DNA of 64,000 bases from Pseudoalteromonas sp. DL-6 (GTDB lineage Bacteria > Pseudomonadota > Gammaproteobacteria > Enterobacterales > Alteromonadaceae). Shown here piece by piece: positions 1 through 9,004 of the stretch (its first letter is position 1; each line of letters begins with the position of its first letter). The position numbers were made by a program, and so were the translations under genes. The notes under the pieces were generated by a model. That model did not search any database and was not told the DNA's origin. It saw nothing but the letters and a program-made list of their open reading frames with translations. The stretch spans positions 496,001 through 560,000 of the forward strand of contig NZ_CP019771.1 of NCBI RefSeq assembly GCF_004328665.1, read 5' to 3'.

Positions 1-276
1 ACCGCCTAAAACGTTACCCAGTACAATCCACACTAACGCTACGGGGCCATATAACGCGCCCAAAATAGGGCCAAATATGGGGCCTACTCCTGCAATATTC
101 AAAAACTGAATTAAAAATGCACGAACGGGGTGAATAGCAACGTAGTCAACACCTTCGCTAAAACGCTTTTGCGGTGTGTCAACGGTTGAATCTAAACCCG
201 CTTGTTTTGCAACAAACGGGCTATAAAACTTATAGCCTAATATTAAAATAGTCAGGCAGATAAAAAAGATGATCAT
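1..276 (-). CDS. cstA: CstA-family carbon starvation / peptide transporter, N-terminal fragment
   Basis: The open frame runs from an ATG at 276 off the left edge of the window, giving 92 residues. The protein begins with a hydrophobic helix (MIIFFICLTILILGYKFY), followed by a polar stretch and then a glycine/proline-rich membrane motif, GVGPIFGPILGALYGP, which is characteristic of the CstA family. CstA proteins are inner-membrane carriers for peptides or pyruvate, induced on carbon limitation. Only the first transmembrane part is visible, so I cannot say whether the gene is intact. The reading frame is open throughout and the family motif is clear. The gene is transcribed away from rraA. Confidence 0.85.
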   Translation of the reverse strand, partial: MIIFFICLTILILGYKFYSPFVAKQAGLDSTVDTPQKRFSEGVDYVAIHPVRAFLIQFLNIAGVGPIFGPILGALYGPVALVWIVLGNVLGG

Positions 277-627
277 AAAGCACGCTTCTCTTTTTGTATG
301 TGTTTATAGAGGGCTATTTTGCCGCCCCACTTTTTAAAATAACAATTGAACGTAGCATATGAAAAAGTAGCCAACAATGAGACGTTTGGCTAATGCGATC
401 GCCAAATTAAATTCTTTCGAAAAGATAAAACTAGGTAACAGCATTAGTTACTCATAAAAACAGGATTAAAAAACACTAAAAATGCTTATATTGCGACTAA
501 AATCTATACGCTAATCGACAACATTAGCTACACCTGAGTTGTTAATTAGCCTACGATAAACATTATTACTACTTTAAAACTTACGGTCTTTGCCCTACAT
601 GGCTTGCCAAAAACAAGGATGCCCTCA
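277..627. other. Intergenic region between divergent cstA and rraA
   Basis: About 350 bases without a gene. It must hold the promoters of both flanking genes and the rraA ribosome-binding site AAGGA at 615-619. I see no convincing -35/-10 pair, riboswitch or RNA gene in it. An in-frame TTG at 604 and ATG at 619 could extend rraA, but neither has a Shine-Dalgarno site. Confidence 0.5.
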
Positions 628-1110
628 ATGACACCGTTTACTACGCCCGATTTATATGATGAACATCGCGATAATGTGCAAGTTGCTGATAGTGGCTTGC
701 AGCACTTTGGTAATAAAACTCACTTTTATGGTCAAGTAGTGACCGTCACCTGCCCTGACGATAACTCGTTTGCTGGTAACATATTGCATGAAAATGGTGA
801 CGGCAAAGTGTTAGTTGTTGATGGTTTTGCCAGTAAGCGTTTTGCCTTTATTGGCGATATGATTGCAGAGCGCGCATTAAAAAATGGCTGGCAGGGCATA
901 GTTATTAATGGTTGCTGTCGCGATATTGAAATTCTTGCCACACTTGATTTACCTGTAATGGCGCTAGGCGCAACCCCGCGCTGCACCACTAAGCGCGGCT
1001 TAGGCGCTAAAGATCACCCGGTTAATATGTTAAACACCACAATTAATACTGGTGATTGGGTATATGCTGATGTAAACGGCTTAATAATTAGCTCTAAAGC
1101 GTTGTTTTAA
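628..1110 (+). CDS. rraA: RraA-family protein (regulator of RNase E activity)
   Basis: The 160-residue product matches the length of RraA (about 161 residues). It shows the family signatures in order: a TPDLYDEH start like E. coli TSELCDIY, HFYGQVVTVTC, GKVLVVDG, GWQGIVINGCCRD and GDWVYADVNGLIIS. RraA forms a cytoplasmic ring that binds RNase E and damps mRNA decay; the same fold also occurs in oxaloacetate or HMG aldolases. I chose the ATG at 628 because AAGGA lies eight bases upstream and the protein then aligns with family starts; upstream TTG and ATG codons lack such a site. It is a single-gene unit closed by a terminator. The aldolase-like alternative is less likely given the close RraA likeness. 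Confidence 0.88.
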   Translation: MTPFTTPDLYDEHRDNVQVADSGLQHFGNKTHFYGQVVTVTCPDDNSFAGNILHENGDGKVLVVDGFASKRFAFIGDMIAERALKNGWQGIVINGCCRDIEILATLDLPVMALGATPRCTTKRGLGAKDHPVNMLNTTINTGDWVYADVNGLIISSKALF

Positions 1111-1131
1111 TCCCTCGTAATAGTCGTTAAC

Positions 1132-1159
1132 AAAAAAGCAGCTCGAAAGCTGCTTTTTT
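1132..1159. terminator. Bidirectional intrinsic terminator between rraA and chiA
   Basis: Stem AGCAGCT (1137-1143), loop CGAA, stem AGCTGCT (1148-1154), flanked by A6 on the left and T6 on the right. It serves rraA on the plus strand and can also stop the chitinase transcript arriving on the minus strand. Confidence 0.85.
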
Positions 1160-1200
1160 AATTTATATGGTTTTTTAAAACCCAAATTCTCAGGTTAAAA

Positions 1201-3831
1201 TTAAAGTGCTAACCATACATCGGTTGAACCAGGTTCGTTCCCTTGAGTCCACCATTTAGCTTGGTACTTATTACCTTGATAAGAAACTTCATCACCACTG
1301 TTATAAATAGCCGTTGGCTGCCAAACTGCGACACCCGTACCATCTGTAGGTTGTGTTGTTGCTTCCCATGCACCACCTAAATCAGGACGCTCGCCTTGAG
1401 TCCACCACTTTGCTTTATATTCAACGCCGTTATAAGTAACGACATCACCACCAACGTATGCAACACTCGCATCCCAGCTTCCTGTAGGTGGATTTGTAGT
1501 ATCAACGTTTGTAACTGTTACGCTAAAGCTTTGCGTTGTGGTTAATGCGCCATCACTAACTGCAACAGACACTGTGAAATCTGTATCTGCATCAACTGCG
1601 CCAGCCTCAATAGTTACATTTGAACCACTACCCACTAACGTTAAACCAGCTGGTACTGTCCACGTATATGTAACTGCATCGTTTTGAGCATCGCTTGCCA
1701 CAACAGCAACTGATGTTGATGCGCCTTCTTCAACGCTGATATTAGCGATAGCATCAACGCTAGGAGCTGTGTTTTCACCACCTGATGTTGGCGCAATAAC
1801 ATTAACAACAACATCACGATTAACGGTTGCCTCACCATCTGATACCGCAACGGTTGCCACATACTGTGTATCTGCAGTCACTGTTGGCGCTGTAATGACT
1901 AATGATGCGCTATTTTGTCCAGATACTACAAGTGCGTTATCAGCACTCCAGCTAAAGCTAAGTGGATCGTTATCGGCATCGGTTGCAGAAGCTGTTACTG
2001 TGATACTCTCACCTGAATTAACAGACACTGATGAAGACACAGAAACAACTGGCTTTTTATTTGTTGGCGGAGCAACTACCCCTCCTAAACCATCATGCAT
2101 AGCATTTAGAATATCACCATTATCAGCATCTATTTCCCATGCAAATAAACCACCTAAATTATACTGATTAACATACGCGCCCTTAGCCAGTACTGACTTA
2201 CGGCTATCATAAGTAATTAGTTTACCGGTTGCACGATTCCATACATAAGCGGCTTGCGCTTGCTCATCATAACCCACTTCAAAACCATTAATACCGGTGC
2301 CCGCCGCACCAATCATATTTGCTTTAACGCCTTTGTAATCAATAACCCCATCTTCCCATACGCCTTGTGCCGTAGAGCCTTTTAACGGGCCATTACCAGG
2401 GGCGGTCATTGGGTTACCATCAATTGCTGCATTTTGCGGGTAAACACCTTCCCAACCACGGCCATACATAGCTGTGCCCACGACGATTTTTTTCGATGGT
2501 ACATTTTGCGCAAGTAACAGCTGCACTGCATTATCGGTGGTATAAGCAGGGCCTTTACGAGGTTCGCCATTTTCATCAAGCCCGGTACCATTACATTGAC
2601 CAACACTCATATGTTCGCCACAGTAAAGTGCTGTTTGGTGTCCGGTTACGTTACTCCATGCGCCATAAAAGTCATAGGTCATGGCAAAAATGTAATCCAT
2701 ATACTGGCTTGCGGCTTGGTAATCTACATCTTCAATTTTATCGTAACCTGCACCAATGGCTGAGGTTAACTCGTAAGTACGGCCCGTTTCTGCTTCAAGT
2801 TTATCAAGCATAGCGCGTAGCTCTTGCATTAGCGCCACATAGGCTGGGCCATCGTTGATTGGATCGCCAATGTCTGGGTTGGGGCCGTCACCACCTGGGA
2901 ATTCCCAGTCAATATCTACACCATCATAGAATTTCCATGTTCTTAAAAATTCTTCCATTGAGGCAACAAAGGTGTCGCGGTTAGCTTTATTGGTAAAGCC
3001 ACCGAATGGGTCTGATAACGTCCAACCACCTACAGATGGTAAAATTTTAATATCTGGGTAACGCTGTTTAAGCGCCATTAGCTGAGAGTAAGTACCACGG
3101 ATAGGATCTTTTGCATCAACCCCTGGCAGTGCTTTTTGTACTGCTGCCCATGGGTCGTGAATAACCACTTCGTAATCTGCAGAGCCGGCGCAGGCAGTAT
3201 CAAGCGCACGCTTAGGACCACCCGATAACGATGCGTTTTCACCACAAATTGGAATAAAGCCATACAAAATATGACTCAGATTTTGTGCTGGCATATTCGT
3301 TACATCATAATCACGGCCATAAATTCCCCACTCAACAAAGTAAGCGCCTGTAACTAAACCTTGTTTGATACCAATGTCACGGTTATTTGGGTCAACATCC
3401 ATAGGTAATGGTGCTAGGTGTCCGCCGTCGGTGTCAGCAATTACAATTGGTTTGCCTGCACTGCGAGCACACGTTGTGCCACCTTCACATAGCTCAACAT
3501 ACATTGTATGGCGGCCCGCTTTATCATAAGGGAATGTGATAGTGCCACTTTTAGAACCAGCAGCAAGCGTGCCTTCATTGACTAGCATGTCATCAAAGTA
3601 CACTTTGTAGCTATCGCCACCATCACCACTCCATGCACTCCACTCAATGTTGATATTAACTTGCTCAACACGGGTAACTAGCTGCTTATAAGAGCCGTTT
3701 CCCTCAAGATCTACCTCAACAAACGAATATTGCTGCGGTTCCCAATTAATGCTTGGTGTAGAAGGCGCTGCCGATACAGAACCGGCAAATAGTGCAACAC
3801 CCATAGCTGCGGTTAATTTTTTAATATTCAT
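1201..3831 (-). CDS. chiA: Secreted GH18 chitinase A with two Ig/PKD-like and two CBM5/12 domains
   Basis: This 876-residue endochitinase precursor has a Sec signal peptide (cleavage near SVSA/AP, residue 21). An N-terminal ChitinaseA_N-type beta domain (about 25-135) comes next, then a GH18 barrel (about 155-585) with SVGGW at 266-270 and the catalytic DGVDIDWE motif, Glu310 being the acid/base. Two Ig/PKD-like modules follow (about 594-780), and two C-terminal CBM5/12 chitin-binding modules (about 784-832 and 833-876), each with AKWWTQG. GH18 enzymes use substrate-assisted retaining hydrolysis of beta-1,4-GlcNAc chains. The domain order resembles ChiA of Pseudoalteromonas and Alteromonas. 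It is third in the unit, 73 bases after the LPMO stop, with GAGAG before the ATG. Confidence 0.95.
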   Translation of the reverse strand: MNIKKLTAAMGVALFAGSVSAAPSTPSINWEPQQYSFVEVDLEGNGSYKQLVTRVEQVNINIEWSAWSGDGGDSYKVYFDDMLVNEGTLAAGSKSGTITFPYDKAGRHTMYVELCEGGTTCARSAGKPIVIADTDGGHLAPLPMDVDPNNRDIGIKQGLVTGAYFVEWGIYGRDYDVTNMPAQNLSHILYGFIPICGENASLSGGPKRALDTACAGSADYEVVIHDPWAAVQKALPGVDAKDPIRGTYSQLMALKQRYPDIKILPSVGGWTLSDPFGGFTNKANRDTFVASMEEFLRTWKFYDGVDIDWEFPGGDGPNPDIGDPINDGPAYVALMQELRAMLDKLEAETGRTYELTSAIGAGYDKIEDVDYQAASQYMDYIFAMTYDFYGAWSNVTGHQTALYCGEHMSVGQCNGTGLDENGEPRKGPAYTTDNAVQLLLAQNVPSKKIVVGTAMYGRGWEGVYPQNAAIDGNPMTAPGNGPLKGSTAQGVWEDGVIDYKGVKANMIGAAGTGINGFEVGYDEQAQAAYVWNRATGKLITYDSRKSVLAKGAYVNQYNLGGLFAWEIDADNGDILNAMHDGLGGVVAPPTNKKPVVSVSSSVSVNSGESITVTASATDADNDPLSFSWSADNALVVSGQNSASLVITAPTVTADTQYVATVAVSDGEATVNRDVVVNVIAPTSGGENTAPSVDAIANISVEEGASTSVAVVASDAQNDAVTYTWTVPAGLTLVGSGSNVTIEAGAVDADTDFTVSVAVSDGALTTTQSFSVTVTNVDTTNPPTGSWDASVAYVGGDVVTYNGVEYKAKWWTQGERPDLGGAWEATTQPTDGTGVAVWQPTAIYNSGDEVSYQGNKYQAKWWTQGNEPGSTDVWLAL

Positions 3832-3904
3832 ATTTCTCTCTTATCTATTTTTAATGTGATTATTTTGGTTTAGTAAGTTTGAACTACAAAACTTAGGCTT
3901 TTAG

Positions 3905-5500
3905 TTACAGTTTTTTCCATACATTGGCTTGTCCTGGCGTATCGCCTTGAGTCCACCACTTGGCGCTATAGCGCTGTCCTTGATAGGTTATTTTTGCGCC
4001 CGCTTGATAGGCTTTATTAATATTCCATGCTGCTGGCGTATTAGGCTCGTCAACAGGCTGCCACGCACTTGAACTATCTGGCTGCTGACCTTGATTCCAC
4101 CATTTAGCTAAGTAAATACGGCCTTGAAAGCTCGCTTTATCTGTTGCTTGATAAACCTCTGTTGAGCTCCATGGAGCGATAACAGGATCATTGATAACGC
4201 TGTCATTAACGGTGACAATAAATTCGGTTTGGGTCGTTAATTGGCCATCAGAAACAGAGACCGAAACGGTATAATCTGTAGGTGTTGAAACTTCAGGTGA
4301 GAGTAAGTTGATATTGGCATCGCCACCGGTAAAACTCAGTGGTGCCGGTACTGACCAAGTATAAATTAACGCACTTTGCTCATCATCAAACGCATGTAAA
4401 TGCACAGACGTGATGGTGTTTTCATCAACTACTAGGTTTTCTGGCTTACTCACAATAGGCGCTGTATTACTGGGAGCGCCCTGCACGCTTAATGTATAGG
4501 TGTAATTTGGGTTGTTGCCATATACTTGGTTAGTTAGTACATCTGCGTTGTTAAATACAACATCTCCCTCTTGATTTTGCACACCAATTTGCACTAAATG
4601 CGCGTAATCAAGGTTAAGCTGTTCAGCCAATGCTTGTTGCCAATTTGCTTGATTGTCAGCATTAATTTTAAGCTGTTGATTAATCACCTCTTGACCTGTT
4701 TCGTCAAATAAACGAGCCCATACAGTGTCACCAGCAATGGCATTTTGCCCTTGGCGTACAAAGTAACCAAGGCTTGCCCACGCATTAGGATCGGTTGGTG
4801 CAGCGTCGTTTACAATGTTAATGTCACTACAGTTATAAAATCCTTCTCCCACGACATCGTTTCGTTGCCAGCGGCTATACAAAATTGCATCGCCGTTGCG
4901 CCCTTGTGGAATAGCCACACTCATTTGATAATAACGTTCACCATCGGTGTCTTTTACTACTTCAACATTTTGATGCTCTTGAACTAGCTCTAAGTCTTGC
5001 CAGGTCAATATATCTGTAGCGGTATTAAAAGTTGGCTTAGTTAAATAAAACTGCCAAAAGCTGGGATTATGTGGTGTTGCAGCTAAATAACGGATTTGTA
5101 TATCACCATTAGAGTTAGGCATTACATCACCGCGCTGCCAATGTGGTGATGGTAAATCCATACCCCGTTTGGCTGTATCGCCACCAGCACATAAAGTGCC
5201 GTTTGGTACACTGGCCTCAACTGCGGTTTGATTTAAATAGTCAGGAGTATTAACGGAAAATTCAATCGCTTGTACAAACTGCACCGTGCCCGATTCTAAA
5301 TATGCGGCTCGACACGCAAGGTTAGGAATATTTGTGCCGTCTTCAGGCCACCAGTATCCGCCATCAACTTGACAAATTGCTTGGCGCGCTTTAGGGCTAT
5401 CCATATAACCATGTGCTTGCACTTGCGGTGCTAGTGTACTGAGTAGTAAACCACTAGTAATTGCAGATAGCGTAATCGTGTTAAATTTAATTGATGCCAT
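3905..5500 (-). CDS. AA10 lytic polysaccharide monooxygenase, chitin-active, GbpA-like, with two CBM5/12
   Basis: A copper-dependent oxidative chitin-cleaving enzyme of 531 residues. The signal peptide ends at QA/HG, exposing His30 as the N-terminal copper-brace histidine; the second brace histidine is probably His144 in TPHNPSFWQF. The AA10 domain (30 to about 230) is followed by a GbpA-2-like module, an Ig/cadherin-like module and two C-terminal CBM5/12 units with AKWWNQG and AKWWTQG. I chose the ATG at 5500, with AAAGGA seven bases upstream. An in-frame start at 5536 would add 12 residues before the signal peptide. It lies between the two chitinases, and oxidative nicking of crystalline chitin would open ends for them. 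GbpA-type proteins can also act as adhesins. Confidence 0.94.
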   Translation of the reverse strand: MASIKFNTITLSAITSGLLLSTLAPQVQAHGYMDSPKARQAICQVDGGYWWPEDGTNIPNLACRAAYLESGTVQFVQAIEFSVNTPDYLNQTAVEASVPNGTLCAGGDTAKRGMDLPSPHWQRGDVMPNSNGDIQIRYLAATPHNPSFWQFYLTKPTFNTATDILTWQDLELVQEHQNVEVVKDTDGERYYQMSVAIPQGRNGDAILYSRWQRNDVVGEGFYNCSDINIVNDAAPTDPNAWASLGYFVRQGQNAIAGDTVWARLFDETGQEVINQQLKINADNQANWQQALAEQLNLDYAHLVQIGVQNQEGDVVFNNADVLTNQVYGNNPNYTYTLSVQGAPSNTAPIVSKPENLVVDENTITSVHLHAFDDEQSALIYTWSVPAPLSFTGGDANINLLSPEVSTPTDYTVSVSVSDGQLTTQTEFIVTVNDSVINDPVIAPWSSTEVYQATDKASFQGRIYLAKWWNQGQQPDSSSAWQPVDEPNTPAAWNINKAYQAGAKITYQGQRYSAKWWTQGDTPGQANVWKKL

Positions 5501-5566
5501 TATTTTATCCTTTATTAGACTCAATACATGGGGCAAGCTCAGGCCTACCCCTCATTGTTTTGTAAA

Positions 5567-8500
5567 TTACAGGCTACAACTTAAGGTCCAATCTGCTGTT
5601 ACACCCGGCTCAGAGGTTGTCCACCACTTGGCTTTATAAACTGCGTTGTTATGCACCATTAGATCGCCGCCAGCAGCATGACTTGGGTTGCCCGCCCAGT
5701 CTGTTTGAGGGAAGTTTGGATAAACAGGAATCGTGGCTATATCAACTCCTTCACACGTACCTACAGGGTCACCGCCACCGTTATCTGGATTGCCCGTGCC
5801 ATCACCCGGTGTTGCATCTGGTAGCATTGAGTATTCAGCTTTGAATGCATAAGTTTTTCCATCTTTTTCAATGGTAAAGTTGCTAGGCCCAGTGATTGGC
5901 ATGTAGTACATCACTTGTGCATTCACAGTTGCACCAGCGCTAAAGTCTTTTGGTTGACCACCCCACTCATTGTTTAATGTGATTGAGAAACGGTGGAACT
6001 CGTTCTCAAAACCGCCAATATTATTACCCGCTGCGTTCGAGCCATTTACTTCTACTGCCATGCCCAGTTTTTCTTGTGCATTCCAGTTAGATTTAAAAAT
6101 AGCGGAAGTGGATACAGGCACATCAAATGAGATCTTTGCACCACTTAAATCAAGGTTTGAATTATTAGTAAACGCAAATGTAGGACTGATTGGATAGTTT
6201 TCATCACCAACAGGGAAGTCTTTTGCCTCAAAAACCACATCAACCGCTTCTGCAGGAGTGTTAAAGTTGGGATTACCACCGTGAACATCATATGCAACGC
6301 CACTTTGATTAAACTTATTGTATGCAAGTGAAGTAAGCGTTGACCCCATGAAGTATTCGCCTTTCGCTGCATCGTAATCAAAGTCACCAGCCAGCTCCCA
6401 GAACATTATACCGCCAAGGCCATTGTTGATAACGTAATCAACTTTAGTTGCCATCGACTCTTCATCTTCTATCGATAGGAATACTTTTTTATCTGCGTTC
6501 CATAACCAAGGTGCAACGGCAACGCTGTCATAATGACGGGTATAAGTTCCGGTTAAGCGATCATCAGCGTCTGTATCAGGTGTTAAGCCATACACGCCTA
6601 AATACGAGCCAACAATGCCGTTTTCAAGATTTTTAACATGCCATAATGGGTTTGAACCCGCAGGCATTTCTTGGCCTGCGTCGTTCTTATCATGCCAAAG
6701 GTTATCAATACCTAATGCACCATTACCACACTTGTTTTTTTCACCCACACCGGTACCCGTTGCGCAATCAGCTTGGTTAGGCAATGCCGCTTGGCCCCAT
6801 AAACCATTTGTTCCGCCTGATACATCTTTAAAACCACGGGTGTAATAAGGTAAACCAATATTGATTCGACCCGCTGACATCGCACCACGGAAATAGCGCA
6901 CTGCCCAATCGGTATTTAAGTACCCAATGCCTTCAAACTCTTTGGTGCCATATACATTCCACTGCGTAAGCTCTGAATCAAGACCAGTATCAAACAATGC
7001 AGCGTTGTGACCTACGTGCGAGTTCCATGCGCCATGCAAGTCATAAGACATGATATTCACATAATCAAGGTATTGAACCGCTTGAAAGGTTTCCATACCT
7101 CGTAATAAATAACCAGAAGATGGAGACGCAATAGTGAGTAAATAGTGCTTACCCGCGGCTTCACCTGCACGATCTAGCTCTTCACGTACTTTTTTCATTA
7201 GCACTTGGTATGAGGCATTCAATCCTGCACGGCGCGCGTTGGATATAGGAAAATCATCGGGGTGACCTGAGTCGTTCATTGAAGATGGGTATTCGTAATC
7301 AATATCAACGCCGTCAAATCCATATTTTTCAATAAACTCAACGGTACTTTTTGCAAATGCATTAATACCAGCATGGTTGATTGAACCATCAGCATTGGTA
7401 GTCATAGTGTAAAAACCACCGCTTGCAACACGGCCCGTTTCATCAAAATAACCGCCTGTTTCAGCCCAACCACCTACAGATATGAGTGTTTTTACATCTG
7501 GGTGTTGTTTTTTGTATTTGTTTAACAGATTAAAGTGGCCTTTGTAGTTAAACTCAGGGTCCATTTCAGCGCCAACTACGCCCGGCCATTCCATATTAGT
7601 GGCAGGGTTATTTACTGAAGTAGGATCGCCAATAGATACTTTGTTGTTTGCATCAACATGGGCAAATGCATAGTTGATGTGGGTGATTTTATCCCACGGA
7701 ATATCGTTCACTAAATAGCTAGGTTGACCATTTGCGCCATTGCGCCAGCTAGTAAAGTAACCAATAACACGACGCGGGTGGTCAGCTCCCATTATCTCAC
7801 GACCCTCTGCATCATAAATCGTGCAGTAAGGTGTATTTACACCGGGTGTTTGATATAAACCTTGTGGACGACAATCGGTGCTAGTAACAGGGCCGGTATT
7901 TTCTTCAACAACCGTTAATACTTTTGTTGTTTGAGAGGTCGCTCCCTCGTTATCTGTCACCGTTAGAGTGAAAGTTGTCTGACCGAGTGCCGTTGCTTGC
8001 CATGCAAAACTGCTCGCTGATGAGCTTGATTGGTGAATATCTACCCCATTTTCAGCAAAGCTTAGCGCTGTTACTTGGCCATCACTGTCGGTACCTGAAA
8101 GTATAAACTCCACTTGTGACCCAACAATAAGTTGCTCAGGCAGTATGCTAAATGAAATAGATGCCACAGGTGCTTGATTAGTTGGATCAACAACCACTGA
8201 ATCACTAACGCTTAGCGTATTAACAACTTCAGCAGAGTTCGCACCTTTATCGTCTGTTGCTACAGCACTAATTTGATGTTCGCCCGCAATAGCTTGCCAG
8301 TTAACACTAAACGGCGCAGTGTTATCAACCGCGATGGAAATGCCGTCGATAAAAAACTCTACACTTGCAACCGAGCCATCTGAATCAGTTGCTTGCGCAA
8401 AAATGACAACGCTGTCTTTATCGCTAAATAAAGAACCATTTTCAGGTGTAAACTCGGTAATTATAGGTGATTGATTATCATTGACAGCGCTGTCACACAC

Positions 8501-8740
8501 ACCCAAAAGTAACCAATCTTGATATTGACCTGCATTCTCCAAAGGATTGGCTTGTGTCCACCACTTGGCTTCATAGGCATTATTTTGTGCCTTAACTTGG
8601 CTTCCTGCTGTATGAGTTTGCCCTAACTCCCATGCCGTTAATGTACTGCAATCAGTTGATGCGTATACATTTAAACTAAATGCACTTAGAGGTAAGGCAC
8701 TTAATTTGAAGGCATTTTTTATTATTTTCCGTGAGCTCAT
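5567..8740 (-). CDS. Large secreted GH18 chitinase, ChiC-like, CBM5/12 at both ends
   Basis: A 1057-residue precursor. The signal peptide ends near residue 27. An N-terminal CBM5/12 (about 30-82, AKWWTQA) is followed by a Big/Ig-like module (about 90-180), a PKD-like module (about 188-279) and a GH18 barrel (about 323-800) with RRVIGYFTSWRNG, SVGGW at 421-425 and DGVDIDYE, catalytic Glu483. Next come a beta-rich chitinase-C-type module (about 845-975), a Gly/Pro/Asp linker and a C-terminal CBM5/12 (about 996-1057, AKWWTTS). The barrel has a long insertion and DYE rather than DWE, so it belongs to a different GH18 subgroup from the 1201-3831 enzyme. This suggests complementary action on chitin. 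It is first in the three-gene unit, 66 bases ahead of the LPMO. Confidence 0.93.
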   Translation of the reverse strand: MSSRKIIKNAFKLSALPLSAFSLNVYASTDCSTLTAWELGQTHTAGSQVKAQNNAYEAKWWTQANPLENAGQYQDWLLLGVCDSAVNDNQSPIITEFTPENGSLFSDKDSVVIFAQATDSDGSVASVEFFIDGISIAVDNTAPFSVNWQAIAGEHQISAVATDDKGANSAEVVNTLSVSDSVVVDPTNQAPVASISFSILPEQLIVGSQVEFILSGTDSDGQVTALSFAENGVDIHQSSSSASSFAWQATALGQTTFTLTVTDNEGATSQTTKVLTVVEENTGPVTSTDCRPQGLYQTPGVNTPYCTIYDAEGREIMGADHPRRVIGYFTSWRNGANGQPSYLVNDIPWDKITHINYAFAHVDANNKVSIGDPTSVNNPATNMEWPGVVGAEMDPEFNYKGHFNLLNKYKKQHPDVKTLISVGGWAETGGYFDETGRVASGGFYTMTTNADGSINHAGINAFAKSTVEFIEKYGFDGVDIDYEYPSSMNDSGHPDDFPISNARRAGLNASYQVLMKKVREELDRAGEAAGKHYLLTIASPSSGYLLRGMETFQAVQYLDYVNIMSYDLHGAWNSHVGHNAALFDTGLDSELTQWNVYGTKEFEGIGYLNTDWAVRYFRGAMSAGRINIGLPYYTRGFKDVSGGTNGLWGQAALPNQADCATGTGVGEKNKCGNGALGIDNLWHDKNDAGQEMPAGSNPLWHVKNLENGIVGSYLGVYGLTPDTDADDRLTGTYTRHYDSVAVAPWLWNADKKVFLSIEDEESMATKVDYVINNGLGGIMFWELAGDFDYDAAKGEYFMGSTLTSLAYNKFNQSGVAYDVHGGNPNFNTPAEAVDVVFEAKDFPVGDENYPISPTFAFTNNSNLDLSGAKISFDVPVSTSAIFKSNWNAQEKLGMAVEVNGSNAAGNNIGGFENEFHRFSITLNNEWGGQPKDFSAGATVNAQVMYYMPITGPSNFTIEKDGKTYAFKAEYSMLPDATPGDGTGNPDNGGGDPVGTCEGVDIATIPVYPNFPQTDWAGNPSHAAGGDLMVHNNAVYKAKWWTTSEPGVTADWTLSCSL

Positions 8741-8778
8741 TTGCTCCTCCGCTTAGTGTGTTAAGAAATGCTATTGTC

Positions 8779-8797
8779 AGTTTCTATTTATGAAACT
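8779..8797. promoter_or_regulatory. Inverted repeat upstream of the chitin-degradation unit
   Basis: AGTTTC, spacer TATTTAT, GAAACT: perfect 6-base arms about 40 bases before the start of the first chitinase gene. It could be an operator or a leader hairpin. No regulator for chitin use is encoded in the window, so its function is a guess. Two ATGAACAAA copies lie just beyond it (near 8801 and 8839). Confidence 0.35.
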
Positions 8798-8951
8798 AGC
8801 ATGAACAAAGTAAATATCAAGTAAATAAAGTGCAATTAATGAACAAAAAAAGTATTAATTGACTAATTAATAATATAAGACTAGTTATTTATGCTTACAA
8901 AAATCCATTCACAAACCAAGCTCAAATGAATGACACCTCCCAATTAAGCAC

Positions 8952-8977
8952 AAAAAAAGCCCAGTAAAACTGGGCTT
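8952..8977 (-). terminator. Intrinsic terminator after the subtilase gene
   Basis: Read on the minus strand: AAGCCCAGT, loop TTT, ACTGGGCTT, then a run of T. It lies 28 bases after the protease stop codon and separates that gene from the chitinase promoter. Confidence 0.88.
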
Positions 8978-9004
8978 GGTTTACATTAGGAATGTATGTT
9001 CTGT

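Noticed and set aside
604..627. Longer rraA from TTG 604 or ATG 619
   Set aside because: No Shine-Dalgarno site for either; AAGGA at 615-619 is placed for the ATG at 628 and the family length agrees.
1769..2167. 132-residue plus-strand frame inside chiA
   Set aside because: It is the antisense shadow of the repetitive PKD-like region; no start signal or family likeness.
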